Origin: an uncultured Eubacterium sp.
GTDB taxonomy: Bacteria > Bacillota > Clostridia > Lachnospirales > Lachnospiraceae
Reading direction: 5' to 3'
DNA: 64,000 nucleotides
Assembly (NCBI GenBank): GCA_910584875.1
Contig: CAJUDA010000007.1
Coordinates: 1 to 64,000, forward strand
Shown here: in pieces, positions 42,522 through 51,668 of the stretch
Numbering within the stretch: position 1 is the first letter of the stretch
Layout: each line of letters begins with the position of its first letter
Translations under genes and position numbers: made by a program
Notes under the pieces: generated by a model
What the model saw: the letters and a program-made list of their open reading frames with translations, nothing else
Databases searched by the model: none
Told to the model about the DNA's origin: nothing

Positions 42522-43703
42522 ATGATACGGGCATTTTTGATTAAATATGCTGAGATCGGCATAAAAGGAAAGAACCGTTATGTATTTGAGGATGCATTGG
42601 TGCGCCGGGTGAAAGAACGGCTGGAGCGCTGTGAGGGAGAGTTTCTGGTTCAGAAGGAGCAGGGACGTATTTATGTAGAGGCGAAGACAGAGTTCGATCA
42701 GGAAGAAGTGATACAGGGACTGACCCATGTGTTTGGGATCGCCCATATCTGCCCGGTCGTTCTTGTGGAGGATAAGGCGTTTGCCCATGTTTGTGAAGAA
42801 CTGGTGACACACATGAAAGAAGAACTGGGAGATAAGCCTTTTACATTCAAGGTTTTTGCCAAACGGAGCGACAAAGAATATCCGATGCAGAGTCCTGAGA
42901 TCTGTTCGGAAGCCGGACATTATATACTGGAGCATATGGACAACGCCAGAGTGGATGTCCATCAGCCGGACATTAAAGTATATGTAGAGATCCGGGCGAG
43001 AGCGTATGTCTATGTTACCAGCATCAAGGGCCCGGGGGGGATGCCGGTGGGGACGGCTGACCGTTCCATGCTGCTTTTGTCCGGCGGCATCGACAGCCCG
43101 GTTGCGGGATACATGATGGCGAAACGCGGTGTCCGTATTGAGGCGGTTTATTTTCATGCGCCACCGTATACGAGTGAGAGGGCGAAACAGAAAGTGGTCG
43201 ATCTGGCACGGCTGATCTCAGAATATACAGGTCCGGTGAAACTCCATATCGTTAATTTTACTGATATCCAGTTATACATTTATGACAAGTGTCCGCATGA
43301 TGAATTGACGATTCTCATGCGCCGTTATATGATGCGGATCGCACAGGAGATTGCCAGAGAACGGCACTGTCTGTCATTGATCACTGGCGAGAGTGTCGGA
43401 CAGGTGGCGAGTCAGACGATGCAGAGTCTGGCGGCGACCGATGCCGTCTGTGATATGCCGGTATTCCGTCCGGTTATCGCTTTTGATAAAAACGATATTA
43501 TAGAGATTGCAGAGAAGATCAATACCTTTGAGACGTCGATCCAGCCCTTTGAGGACTGCTGTACGATCTTTGTAGCAAAGCATCCGGTGACGAAGCCGAG
43601 TATTGAAAAGATGGAAGCGTCAGAAAAAAAGCTGGGAGATAAGATGGATGAGATGGTCAGGAAAGCGATTGAAGAGCGGGAGATGGTGGTGGCATCCTGT
43701 TAG
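42522..43703 (+). CDS. thiI: tRNA 4-thiouridine synthase ThiI
   Basis: This enzyme uses sulfur from the adjacent desulfurase to make s4U at tRNA position 8. The 393-residue protein has an N-terminal ferredoxin-like plus THUMP region (about 60-165), and the PP-loop SGGIDSP near 187-193. The late PFEDCCTIF provides Cys residues. The C-terminal rhodanese domain of E. coli ThiI is absent, as usual in Bacillota. The stop codon TAG coincides with the first bases of a repeat-family relic at 43701. It has no downstream partner on this strand. Confidence 0.94.
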   Translation: MIRAFLIKYAEIGIKGKNRYVFEDALVRRVKERLERCEGEFLVQKEQGRIYVEAKTEFDQEEVIQGLTHVFGIAHICPVVLVEDKAFAHVCEELVTHMKEELGDKPFTFKVFAKRSDKEYPMQSPEICSEAGHYILEHMDNARVDVHQPDIKVYVEIRARAYVYVTSIKGPGGMPVGTADRSMLLLSGGIDSPVAGYMMAKRGVRIEAVYFHAPPYTSERAKQKVVDLARLISEYTGPVKLHIVNFTDIQLYIYDKCPHDELTILMRRYMMRIAQEIARERHCLSLITGESVGQVASQTMQSLAATDAVCDMPVFRPVIAFDKNDIIEIAEKINTFETSIQPFEDCCTIFVAKHPVTKPSIEKMEASEKKLGDKMDEMVRKAIEEREMVVASC

Positions 43704-43729
43704 CGCAACGGTGCCAGTCCGGACCCGGC
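43701..43729. repeat. relic of the dispersed TA-flanked repeat after thiI
   Basis: TAGCGCAACGGTGCCAGTCC, then GGACCCG, matches the left end of the 60094 element at about 20 of 27 positions. Its TAG is the thiI stop. Confidence 0.5.
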
Positions 43730-43736
43730 ATGAGGC

Positions 43737-43763
43737 AAAAAAAGAAGCGGCATGTTCCGCCGC
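43737..43763 (-). terminator. terminator of the HPr-like gene
   Basis: Reverse direction: GCGGCGGAACATGCCGC is followed by TTCTTTTTTT. Confidence 0.75.
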
Positions 43764-43791
43764 CCCATAGTAAGTAACAAACCCAATATAA

Positions 43792-44025
43792 TTATTCTAC
43801 GATAAAAGCTGCCAGTTTCCCGAGAATCTCATCCACGTCATTTTCACTGTGAATATTCAGGTCAATGGGTTTGGATAAGTCGAGACTGAAAATTCCCATG
43901 ATGGATTTGGCATCGATCACATATCTGCCGGATACCAGATCAAATTCAGCATCGTACTTTGTTACTTCATTGACAAAAGCCTTTACTTTGTCAATGGAAT
44001 TCAAAGAGATTTTAACTGTTTTCAT
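43792..44025 (-). CDS. HPr-like protein lacking the active-site histidine
   Basis: This 77-residue protein has the HPr fold pattern, including the regulatory-serine region AKSIMGIFSLDL (S41 in the Ser46 position). The first loop, where HPr has the phosphorylated His15 (HARPA), reads SIDKVKAF, so no PTS phosphate relay is possible. This resembles Crh, which also lacks that His, suggesting a regulatory role in carbon catabolite control via the Ser, if HPr kinase recognises it. It has its own ribosome site (AAGGAGG) and terminator. Confidence 0.85.
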   Translation of the reverse strand: MKTVKISLNSIDKVKAFVNEVTKYDAEFDLVSGRYVIDAKSIMGIFSLDLSKPIDLNIHSENDVDEILGKLAAFIVE

Positions 44026-44217
44026 AATGTTACCTCCTTATGATAATGAGAAGGAACGCTGACCATACAAAAAGAAGCCGCACCTTCATTACTATACTAG
44101 TATGAAAGGCAGATTATGTCAATATCTAAAATTTACGATGGGAAAATATTATTTTATTGTTTTATTGTGCAAACTGCCAATTACATACGATACATTGTAC
44201 CAGGAAAGGAAAGTATT

Positions 44218-45513
44218 ATGAAAGCCGCATTTCTTACTCTCGGTTGTAAGGTAAATTATTATGAGACGGAGAAGATGATTGAACAGTTCCGTCAAATGGG
44301 TTTTACGATTGTGGATTTTAGAGAAAAAGCAGACGTTTACATTGTAAATACATGTACGGTGACCAATATCGCAGACCGGAAATCAAGACAGATGCTGCAC
44401 CGGGCAAAAAAAATGAATCCCGAAGGATATGTAGCTGCAGTAGGGTGTTATGTTGAGAGCAGCGGGGACGCATGGAAAAAGGATCCGGCGATCGACGCCG
44501 CTTTTTCCAATCAGGAGAAGACATCCGTTGTATATCAGGTGATGCAGGATCTGGGACTGGTTCCCCGGTCTTCTGAAGAGGGGAAGCGGTTTGTTTCACA
44601 GGAGAGGACACGTGCTTATCTGAAAATACAGGACGGATGCAATCAGTTCTGCAGTTATTGTATGATCCCCTATGTGCGGGGCAGGGGCAGACTGGTGAGT
44701 AAACCGGTGAATGAAGTGGTTTCCGAGGTCAGGAAACTTGCCAGTCAGGGATATAAAGAGGTCGTTCTTACCGGTATTCACCTTTCTTCCTATGGAGTGG
44801 ATGGTGCGGACGCCAGAGAATTTGTCCGTCATCAGGGAGAACCGCTTTTATCTGTGATCAGGGAGACTGCTGCTGTAGAAGGAATCCGGCGTGTCCGTCT
44901 GGGGTCGCTGGAACCCAGGATCATTTCAGAAAAATTCCTGACAGAACTCGTGCAGGTTCCGGAAGTGTGTCCTCATTTCCACCTTTCGCTCCAGAGTGGA
45001 TGCGATAATGTCCTAAAACGGATGAACAGACATTATACAGCAGTAGAATATAAGGAAACGGTATCTCTGCTTCGCAAATATTTTGTCCTGCCTGCCGTCA
45101 CAACCGATGTTATCGTAGGATTTCCGGGAGAGACGGAGGATGAATTCGGACAGACAAGAGCTTTTCTGCAGGAGGTTGGACTTGCCGATATCCATGTTTT
45201 TAAGTATTCACCCCGGCAGGGTACTCCGGCTGCGGCGAGAGGAGACCAGATCTCTCCCGGGGAGAAAAACAGGCGCAGTGACATACTGATGCGGGATACG
45301 GAGGAATACCGGAGAAATTATGGGGAAAACTTTTTGGGAAGAAAAGAAAAGGTGCTTTTTGAGGAGACAACTGTAGAAGACGGGATATCCTATCTTTCCG
45401 GACATAATGAACGGTATGTAAAGATCGGCGTTCCTCTTGGCAGAGCAAGAGAAAATGGTTATCGGGAGAACGGGATTTACGATATTGAGGTGGAAAAAAT
45501 TCTCGTAAAATAA
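44218..45513 (+). CDS. mtaB: tRNA t6A37 methylthiotransferase MtaB
   Basis: This radical SAM methylthiotransferase turns t6A37 of tRNA into ms2t6A. It has 431 residues. The N-terminal domain has the three cluster cysteines (LGCKVN, NTCTVT, VGCYVE); the radical SAM motif is CNQFCSYC; and the C-terminal ~60 residues form the TRAM domain. The pattern fits MtaB rather than MiaB or RimO (KVNYYET after the first Cys). The start is at 44218, after AGGAAAGG; the frame is open upstream. Confidence 0.92.
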   Translation: MKAAFLTLGCKVNYYETEKMIEQFRQMGFTIVDFREKADVYIVNTCTVTNIADRKSRQMLHRAKKMNPEGYVAAVGCYVESSGDAWKKDPAIDAAFSNQEKTSVVYQVMQDLGLVPRSSEEGKRFVSQERTRAYLKIQDGCNQFCSYCMIPYVRGRGRLVSKPVNEVVSEVRKLASQGYKEVVLTGIHLSSYGVDGADAREFVRHQGEPLLSVIRETAAVEGIRRVRLGSLEPRIISEKFLTELVQVPEVCPHFHLSLQSGCDNVLKRMNRHYTAVEYKETVSLLRKYFVLPAVTTDVIVGFPGETEDEFGQTRAFLQEVGLADIHVFKYSPRQGTPAAARGDQISPGEKNRRSDILMRDTEEYRRNYGENFLGRKEKVLFEETTVEDGISYLSGHNERYVKIGVPLGRARENGYRENGIYDIEVEKILVK

Positions 45514-45544
45514 TCCTTTTTGCCGTTATATTCATAAAAAATGG

Positions 45545-45573
45545 TTGCGAAATTGTAACGAATATATTACAAT
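45545..45573 (+). promoter_or_regulatory. promoter of the ireB operon
   Basis: -35 TTGCGA (45545-45550), 17-base spacer, -10 TACAAT (45568-45573). Confidence 0.6.
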
Positions 45574-45604
45574 ATGTTTAATTGGTTAAAAAGGACGTGA
45601 GAAA

Positions 45605-45871
45605 ATGCAGGAAATGAATAACACACAGTATTTTAAAGTCGATATGGACAGGGACTATGATGTTAGAGATGTGATTGCATCTGTTTATACTGCGTTGACG
45701 GAAAAGGGTTACAATCCGGTGAACCAGATTGTAGGATACCTGATGTCCGGCGATCCGACGTATATTACCAGCCATAAGGGTGCCCGGAGTCTGATCATGC
45801 GTGCAGAGCGTGACGAGATCATAGAAGTTTTTTTGGAAGATTATATTAAGAATAATTTGAAAGAAGATTAA
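45605..45871 (+). CDS. IreB family regulatory phosphoprotein
   Basis: This 88-residue protein of the IreB (DUF965/YrzL) family is known in Enterococcus as a substrate of the Ser/Thr kinase IreK and a negative regulator of cephalosporin resistance. The conserved core is GYNPVNQIVGYLMSGDPTYI, with TSHKGAR and ERDEIIEVFLEDYI. It heads the conserved Bacillota string ireB-ruvX-DUF1292. The start at 45605 follows AAAGGACGTGAG; an ATG three codons later is also possible. Confidence 0.92.
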   Translation: MQEMNNTQYFKVDMDRDYDVRDVIASVYTALTEKGYNPVNQIVGYLMSGDPTYITSHKGARSLIMRAERDEIIEVFLEDYIKNNLKED

Positions 45872-45876
45872 CTATC

Positions 45877-46296
45877 TTGAAGATTATGGGACTTGATTAC
45901 GGGTCTGTGACAGTCGGGGTGGCGATCAGTGATTCGATGCTGCTGACAGCGCAGCCCGTTGAAGTAATAAAAAGGAAAAGCGAAAACAAGCTGCGCCGGA
46001 CTCTTGCCCGTATTGAAACGCTGGTTCAGGAAAACGACGTGGACCGTATCGTACTTGGTTATCCTAAAAACATGAATAATACAGAGGGAGAACGGGTACA
46101 GCGTACGAAAGATTTTATGGAAAAACTGATAGCCAGAACCGGGCTTGAGGTCGTGTTGTGGGACGAGCGGCTGAGCACGGTGTCTGCTATGGACGTGTTG
46201 AAAGAAGGCGGCGTCCGTATGGAAGACCGCAAAACGTATGTGGATAAGATTGCAGCATCCCTGATCCTGCAGGGCTATCTGGATTCCATTCGTTGA
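45877..46296 (+). CDS. ruvX: Holliday junction resolvase-like protein RuvX/YqgF
   Basis: This RNase H-fold nuclease (139 residues) is implicated in Holliday junction resolution and in pre-16S rRNA processing. The fold's first strand has GLDYGSVTVGVA, the middle RIVLGYPKNMN with the acidic VLWDERLST, and the end VDKIAASLILQGYL. TTG at 45877 is the likely start since it gives the standard MKIMGLDYGS N-terminus, preceded by AAAGAAG; the later ATG has no ribosome site. It follows ireB by five bases. Confidence 0.93.
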   Translation: MKIMGLDYGSVTVGVAISDSMLLTAQPVEVIKRKSENKLRRTLARIETLVQENDVDRIVLGYPKNMNNTEGERVQRTKDFMEKLIARTGLEVVLWDERLSTVSAMDVLKEGGVRMEDRKTYVDKIAASLILQGYLDSIR

Positions 46297-46332
46297 TTTA
46301 TAGCCAATTTGGTATTTTGACAGGAGGAAAAT

Positions 46333-46596
46333 ATGTCGGGAAACGGTAAGATCGTGCTTACTGCTGACGATGGCAGCGAGGAAGCTTTTTTTGTTGTGGA
46401 AAAAGCAGACATTGCCGGGAAATCGTATCTTCTTGTGTCAGATTCCCCTGAGGAAGAGGCAGAAGCCTTTATATTGAGGGAAGAGTCGGAGGAAGATATG
46501 GTTACTTATGCAGTGCTGGAGGACGAGAAGGAACTGGTAATTATTTCTAAATATTTTGAGGAACTGTTAGAAGAAGTAGAACTGAGATTAGAGTAG
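46333..46596 (+). CDS. DUF1292 family protein (YrzB-like)
   Basis: This very acidic 87-residue protein of the DUF1292/YrzB family has the usual pattern: short beta strands KIVLTADDGSEEAFFVVE, then SYLLVSDSPEEEAEAFILRE and a helical end ISKYFEELLEEVELRLE. Its function is unknown across Bacillota. It always travels with ireB and ruvX, as here. AGGAGGAAA is before the ATG. Confidence 0.9.
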   Translation: MSGNGKIVLTADDGSEEAFFVVEKADIAGKSYLLVSDSPEEEAEAFILREESEEDMVTYAVLEDEKELVIISKYFEELLEEVELRLE

Positions 46597-46627
46597 CATC
46601 TTTTGTGATGCAGAAAAGAGGTATATT

Positions 46628-48301
46628 TTGAAGAAAAAAGGAAAGACCGATGGAGGGTCTGTAAAAATTATCCCGTTGGGAGGCTTAGAGCAGATTGGTA
46701 TGAATATCACTGCTTTTGAAACAGAGACAAGTATTATTGTAGTAGACTGCGGACTGGCGTTTCCGGAGGATGACATGCTTGGCGTGGATCTGGTCATTCC
46801 GGATATTACTTATCTGGAAGATCATAGAGACAAAGTAAAGGGTTTTGTGATCACACATGGACATGAGGACCATATCGGTTCACTGCCCTATGTGCTGCAG
46901 AAACTGAATGTTCCGATTTATGCCACGAAGCTGACGATGGCGATCATTGAAAACAAATTAAAAGAACACAATCTGATCAACAGTGTAAAGCGGAAAGTAG
47001 TTACCTATGGCCAGTATATCAATCTGGGGGATTTTCGCATTGAATTTATCCGTACCAATCACAGTATTGCAGATTCGGCGGCTCTGGCAGTGTATACGCC
47101 TGCCGGAGTGATCGTTCACACAGGAGACTTTAAAGTGGATTATACGCCGGTATTTGGCGATACGATCGATCTGGCGCGGTTTGGTGAGCTGGGTAAAAAG
47201 GGTGTACTTGCCCTGATGTGCGACAGTACCAATGTACTGAAACCAGGTTTTACGATGTCTGAGAGGACAGTAGGAAAAACATTTGATACAATATTTGAGG
47301 AAAATTCAAAGAGCCGTATTATTGTGGCGACGTTTGCTTCCAATGTAGACCGTGTGCAGCAGATCATCAATTCAGCGAAAAAGCAGAACCGCAAGGTGGT
47401 GATCGAGGGGCGCAGTATGGTGAATATCGTGAATACTGCCGTGGAACTGGGATATATCCAGGTACCGGATAACATGATTATCACGCTGGAAGAGATGGGA
47501 AATTACACGGATGACCAGCTGGTACTGATCACTACAGGAAGCCAGGGAGAAGCGATGGCGGCGCTGTCGCGTATTGCGGCAAGTATCCATCGGAAGATCA
47601 CGATCAAACCGGGTGATGTTGTGATATTCAGCTCCCGTCCGATTCCGGGCAATGAGAAGTCGGTATCAAAGGTGATCAATGAACTGTCCTTTAAGGGGGC
47701 CAGGGTGATCATACAGGACACGCATGTTTCCGGGCATGCCTGCGAGGAAGAGGTAAAACTGATCTATTCTCTGGTAAAACCGAAGTTTGCCATTCCGGTA
47801 CACGGTGAATACCAGCATCTGCTTGGACAGAGTAATGTGGCTCAGAAAATGGGCGTTCCGAAAGAAAATGTGATCATTCTGCAGTCCGGGGAAGTGCTGG
47901 AACTGAAAGAGGACAGTGCGAAGAAGGTAGACAAGGTGCAGGCACAGGGGATCATGGTGGATGGTCTCGGTGTCGGGGATGTCGGAAATATTGTACTGCG
48001 TGACCGTCAGCATCTGTCTGAGAATGGACTTCTTGTAGTGGTGCTGACACTGGAAAAGGGATCCAATGTGATTCTGTCAGGACCGGATATTGTATCCCGT
48101 GGTTTCGTCTATGTCAGAGAGTCAGAGAATCTCATGGATGAATGCCGTGAGGTCGTGAATATCGCGCTGGACAGGCTCTACGACAGAGGGATCACAGACT
48201 GGGGGCGCATGAAGACAGAAATTAAAGATACCCTGAATGATTATCTGTGGAAGAAGATGAAGAGAAATCCGATGATTCTGCCGATCATTATGGAAGTGTA
48301 G
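46628..48301 (+). CDS. rnjA: ribonuclease J
   Basis: This is a 557-residue 5'-3' exo/endoribonuclease of the beta-CASP metallo-beta-lactamase family, central to mRNA turnover in Bacillota. Metal ligands are in THGHEDHIGS (near 77), NHSIADSAAL, HTGDFKVDYTP and VHGEYQHL; the C-terminal domain follows. The start is TTG at 46628 after AGAGG. RNase J1 or J2 cannot be told apart here. It sits between the DUF1292 gene and the mltG-like gene, an insertion into the B. subtilis gene order. Confidence 0.94.
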   Translation: MKKKGKTDGGSVKIIPLGGLEQIGMNITAFETETSIIVVDCGLAFPEDDMLGVDLVIPDITYLEDHRDKVKGFVITHGHEDHIGSLPYVLQKLNVPIYATKLTMAIIENKLKEHNLINSVKRKVVTYGQYINLGDFRIEFIRTNHSIADSAALAVYTPAGVIVHTGDFKVDYTPVFGDTIDLARFGELGKKGVLALMCDSTNVLKPGFTMSERTVGKTFDTIFEENSKSRIIVATFASNVDRVQQIINSAKKQNRKVVIEGRSMVNIVNTAVELGYIQVPDNMIITLEEMGNYTDDQLVLITTGSQGEAMAALSRIAASIHRKITIKPGDVVIFSSRPIPGNEKSVSKVINELSFKGARVIIQDTHVSGHACEEEVKLIYSLVKPKFAIPVHGEYQHLLGQSNVAQKMGVPKENVIILQSGEVLELKEDSAKKVDKVQAQGIMVDGLGVGDVGNIVLRDRQHLSENGLLVVVLTLEKGSNVILSGPDIVSRGFVYVRESENLMDECREVVNIALDRLYDRGITDWGRMKTEIKDTLNDYLWKKMKRNPMILPIIMEV

Positions 48302-48311
48302 AGGGAGTATT

Positions 48312-48674
48312 GTGTTACGGGCGGTCCGGATGCTTTTGATCATCCTTTTAAATATGATTTTCTATTCCCTGATCCTGTTTGGCTGTATACAGATCGTGGA
48401 TACTGGTTATTCCTTTGCATATGACGTGCTGGGGGAGACGATGGCAGAGCTTCCCCCGGGGACAGACCGGTCATTTGTCATAGAGAGTAATGATTCGGAG
48501 TATGAGGTGGCATCCGGTCTTGCGGCACAGAAGCTGGTGAAGGGGAAATATTCCTTTTATTTGCGCATGAAACTGGAGGAAGGGGATGGCAGTACCCTGC
48601 AGCCAGGTGCTTACCAGCTAAATTCCAGTATGACCTATAAGGAGATTCTGAGTATGATCTATGGCAGAGAATAG
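48312..48674 (+). CDS. short MltG/YceG-like membrane protein without the catalytic domain
   Basis: This 120-residue protein has one N-terminal membrane helix (LLIILLNMIFYSLILFGC) and an external part (SFVIESNDSEYEVASGLAAQ, KLVKGKYSFYLRMK, LQPGAYQLNSSMTYKEILSMI) matching the LysM-like segment of endolytic transglycosylase MltG. MltG is normally above 330 residues with a catalytic YceG domain carrying a Glu, which is entirely missing. Position (between ruvX-DUF1292 and trmR, where B. subtilis has yrrL/mltG) supports homology. GTG at 48312 is used; ATG at 48330 is an alternative. It may be a regulator or relic. Confidence 0.75.
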   Translation: MLRAVRMLLIILLNMIFYSLILFGCIQIVDTGYSFAYDVLGETMAELPPGTDRSFVIESNDSEYEVASGLAAQKLVKGKYSFYLRMKLEEGDGSTLQPGAYQLNSSMTYKEILSMIYGRE

Positions 48675-48695
48675 CATGCCCGGATGGAGGTAGAA

Positions 48696-49343
48696 ATGGA
48701 AGAAGAACGCATGGAGGTTTTTCTCGAAATGTTCCGGGAAGAACCTCCTGTTTATATAAGAGAACTGGAAAGGCGCGCCAGGGAAGACGGCGTACCTGTT
48801 ATACGACGCGGTACCAGGGATGTGCTCCGTTATCTTCTTCGCACGAAGAAACCAGAGCAGATTCTGGAGGTCGGGACAGCCGTTGGGTATTCAGCACTGT
48901 TCATGAAAGAGTATATGCCGCCGGGCGCACGGCTCACAACGATCGAGAAGGTAGAGATGCGTCTGAGGGAGGCGCGCAAAAATCTGTCAGAGTATGACAA
49001 AGAGGGCAGGATCTGCCTGATCGAAGGGGATGCGGCGGATGTTCTGCACCGGCTGGCGGAGAAAAAGAGCAAATTTAATTTTATTTTCATGGATGCGGCT
49101 AAGGGTCAGTACCTTTCTTTTTTACTGGATGTCGTGGAGCTTCTTGCAGAAAACGGGACGCTTGTCTCGGATAATATCCTGCATGAGGGAGATGTCCTGC
49201 AGTCCCGTTATGCTGTTACCAGACGGGACCGGACGATACACGGGAGAATGAGGGAATATCTGGAGGTGCTGGCACATCATGAAAGGCTGGAGACAATCTG
49301 TCTGCCAGTAGGCGACGGCATCACGATCAGTACAAAGAGATAA
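48696..49343 (+). CDS. trmR: tRNA 5-hydroxyuridine methyltransferase TrmR-like
   Basis: This class I SAM O-methyltransferase has 215 residues. The SAM loop is ILEVGTAVGYSALFM (near 55-69), the acidic TTIEKVEMR holds the ribose, and the metal/catalytic Asp is in FIFMDAAKGQY. In B. subtilis TrmR (YrrM) methylates ho5U34 to mo5U34 in tRNA, and it is followed, as here, by a U32-type hydroxylation protein. ATG at 48696 is 5 bases from GGAGG; an earlier ATG (48684) overlaps that site. Catechol O-methyltransferase-like activity would be an alternative. Confidence 0.87.
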   Translation: MEEERMEVFLEMFREEPPVYIRELERRAREDGVPVIRRGTRDVLRYLLRTKKPEQILEVGTAVGYSALFMKEYMPPGARLTTIEKVEMRLREARKNLSEYDKEGRICLIEGDAADVLHRLAEKKSKFNFIFMDAAKGQYLSFLLDVVELLAENGTLVSDNILHEGDVLQSRYAVTRRDRTIHGRMREYLEVLAHHERLETICLPVGDGITISTKR

Positions 49344-49375
49344 ACGATAAATACATTGTAGCAGGAGAAAAAAGC

Positions 49376-50608
49376 ATGAAAAAACCTGAAATTCTGGCGC
49401 CGGCAAGCAGTCTTGAGGTGCTGAAGACAGCCTTTGATTATGGCGCAGATGCCGTATATATCGGAGGTGAAATGTATGGCCTCCGGGCGAAGGCAAAGAA
49501 CTTTTCACCGGAAGATATGAAGGAGGGCATCGCATTTGCCCATAAAAGAGGAAAAAAAGTATATGTTACGGCAAACATAACGGCACATGACCGGGATCTG
49601 TATGGTGTGGAGCAGTATTTTGCGGAACTGAAAGAAATGAAGCCGGATGCCCTGATCATATCGGATCCGGGGGTGTTTATGATCGCAAAAAAGATCTGTC
49701 CTGAGATTGATATCCATGTCAGTACCCAGGCGAATAATGTGAATTATATGACATTCCGCTTCTGGCAGGAGCAGGGGGCAGTCCGTGTGGTGACGGCGAG
49801 AGAATTGTCCATACGGGAAATTGCGGATATCCGTACTCATATCCCGCCCGAACTGGAGATCGAGACCTTTGTGCATGGGGCGATGTGTATCTCTTACTCC
49901 GGACGGTGCCTGCTGAGTAATTATTTTACAGGCAGAGATGCCAATCTGGGAGCATGTACCCACCCCTGCCGGTGGCGTTACCATATAGTGGAGGAGACCC
50001 GTCCGGGGGAATATCTGCCTGTTGAGGAAAATGAGCGGGGAACTTATATTTTTAATTCCAAAGATCTGTGTATGATCGGGCATATCCCGGAACTGGTGGA
50101 GGCGGGTATCGACAGTTTTAAGATCGAGGGACGTATGAAGACGGCGCTGTATGTTGCCGTGGTTGCGCGGACATACCGTCAGGCACTGGATGATTTTCTG
50201 GAAGATCCCGAAAAATACAGGAGAAGGATTCCTTATTATCAGGAAGAGATTGCGAAATGCACCTACCGGCAGTTTACAACAGGTTTCTTTTTTGGGCCTA
50301 CGGATCATGAAACACAGATTTATGAGAATAATACGTATGTGAAAGGCTATACGTATCTGGGACGGGTGGAAGAGGTGACGGAAGATGGTTTCGCTGTCTT
50401 TGAGCAGAAAAACAAGTTTTGTGTTGGAGATGAGATTGAACTGATGTGTCCGGACGGAACGAACATTCTGACAAAAGCAGAGGAAATGTTTAATGAATAT
50501 GGTCCCGTGGAGAGCTGTCCGCATCCGGGTGAAAGGATCCGGGTGAGACTGGGAGAATCGGCAGAAGCAGGATGGATTTTGCGGCAGCGCAGTGATCTGC
50601 CACAGTAG
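49376..50608 (+). CDS. U32-family tRNA hydroxylation protein TrhP
   Basis: This 410-residue protein of the peptidase U32 family has the signature ETFVHGAMCISYSGRCLLS and later cysteines in THPCRWRY that may hold an Fe-S cluster. Relatives TrhP/YrrN/YrrO use prephenate to hydroxylate U34 of tRNA, giving ho5U that TrmR methylates. Coupling with the preceding trmR gene fits this role. B. subtilis has two copies in tandem; only one is here. The original peptidase label is probably wrong for this subgroup. Confidence 0.87.
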   Translation: MKKPEILAPASSLEVLKTAFDYGADAVYIGGEMYGLRAKAKNFSPEDMKEGIAFAHKRGKKVYVTANITAHDRDLYGVEQYFAELKEMKPDALIISDPGVFMIAKKICPEIDIHVSTQANNVNYMTFRFWQEQGAVRVVTARELSIREIADIRTHIPPELEIETFVHGAMCISYSGRCLLSNYFTGRDANLGACTHPCRWRYHIVEETRPGEYLPVEENERGTYIFNSKDLCMIGHIPELVEAGIDSFKIEGRMKTALYVAVVARTYRQALDDFLEDPEKYRRRIPYYQEEIAKCTYRQFTTGFFFGPTDHETQIYENNTYVKGYTYLGRVEEVTEDGFAVFEQKNKFCVGDEIELMCPDGTNILTKAEEMFNEYGPVESCPHPGERIRVRLGESAEAGWILRQRSDLPQ

Positions 50609-50621
50609 AGGGGGCGGTTGT

Positions 50622-51617
50622 ATGAGTGTGAAAACAGAAGTATTGAAGCTGCTGGAGGCGAACAGGGACAGGGATCTGTCCGGGCAGGAGATCGCCAAAT
50701 GCCTTGGTGTATCCCGTGCCGCTGTCTGGAAAGCGGTTCAGGTGCTGAAGGAGCAGGGATACCGGATCGAAGCGGCGAACAACAGGGGCTATCATCTGGC
50801 GGAGGATAGTGATGTATTGTCCGCTGAGGGGATCTGTCTGGGATTGAAGGAGGATTACCAGAAATATGAGATCCGGGTGTGCCAATGTGTGGACTCAACG
50901 AATCAGGAAATAAAGCGCCGGGCGTTGGAAGGGGCGAGGGAAGGGCTTGTAGTGCTGTCGGAAGAACAGACAGCGGGTAAGGGCCGGAAGGGCAGAGGTT
51001 TCTATTCACCATCTGGGACCGGTATTTATATGAGCGTCCTGTTCCGTCCGTCGGGGGAGCAGTCAAAAAATGTAGTGCTGGTCACGACAGCGGCCGCGGT
51101 AGCGGTCTGCCGTGCCATACGCCGGGTACTGGGGGAGGAGCCGGAGATCAAATGGGTCAATGACGTTTATTTCCGGGGGAAAAAGATCTGTGGTATATTG
51201 ACTGAGGCGATTTCTGATGTGGAGTGTGGCGGTATTGATACGGTTGTTGTGGGCATTGGCATTAACTACCGGACTCCCCCGGAAGGGTTTCCGGCAGATC
51301 TGGAGGGAATTGTAGGAGCCGTCTGTACGGAAGACTGTGTGATTCCGCGAAATGCCCTGGCGGCAGCGGTGATCAACGAGCTGTTTGATATATATCAGGA
51401 GCTTTCTGAGAAGACCTTTATGGAAGATTACCGGAAGTGGTCAAATGTGATCGGTAAGGAGATTCGGTTTTCTACTGGTGTAGAGTATGGAGACGGGGAA
51501 CAGTGGGAGTATGGCAGGGCACTGGATATTGATGAGGACGGTGGTCTGGTGGTGTGTCTTGCCGACGGAGAAGAACGGGTGCTCCGGACGGGTGAGATCA
51601 CACTGCGTATCGTATAA
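50622..51617 (+). CDS. birA: biotin-protein ligase / biotin operon repressor BirA
   Basis: This 331-residue protein charges biotin onto carboxylases and, because it has an N-terminal winged helix (LSGQEIAKCLGVSRAAVWKAV, about 19-39), can also repress biotin genes. The ligase domain has CQCVDSTNQE, EEQTAGKGRKGRGFYSPSGT, IKWVNDVYF, and GIGINY, with a C-terminal SH3-like end. The start at 50622 follows GAGGGGGC. bioB at 29110 lacks a nearby operator, so its repressor targets may be elsewhere (bioY or other biotin genes not in this window). Confidence 0.94.
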   Translation: MSVKTEVLKLLEANRDRDLSGQEIAKCLGVSRAAVWKAVQVLKEQGYRIEAANNRGYHLAEDSDVLSAEGICLGLKEDYQKYEIRVCQCVDSTNQEIKRRALEGAREGLVVLSEEQTAGKGRKGRGFYSPSGTGIYMSVLFRPSGEQSKNVVLVTTAAAVAVCRAIRRVLGEEPEIKWVNDVYFRGKKICGILTEAISDVECGGIDTVVVGIGINYRTPPEGFPADLEGIVGAVCTEDCVIPRNALAAAVINELFDIYQELSEKTFMEDYRKWSNVIGKEIRFSTGVEYGDGEQWEYGRALDIDEDGGLVVCLADGEERVLRTGEITLRIV

Positions 51618-51668
51618 ACCGATTGAGCTGGGTTTGTATCTGCCGTCTGGCGGGAAAGGAGTGACAGG

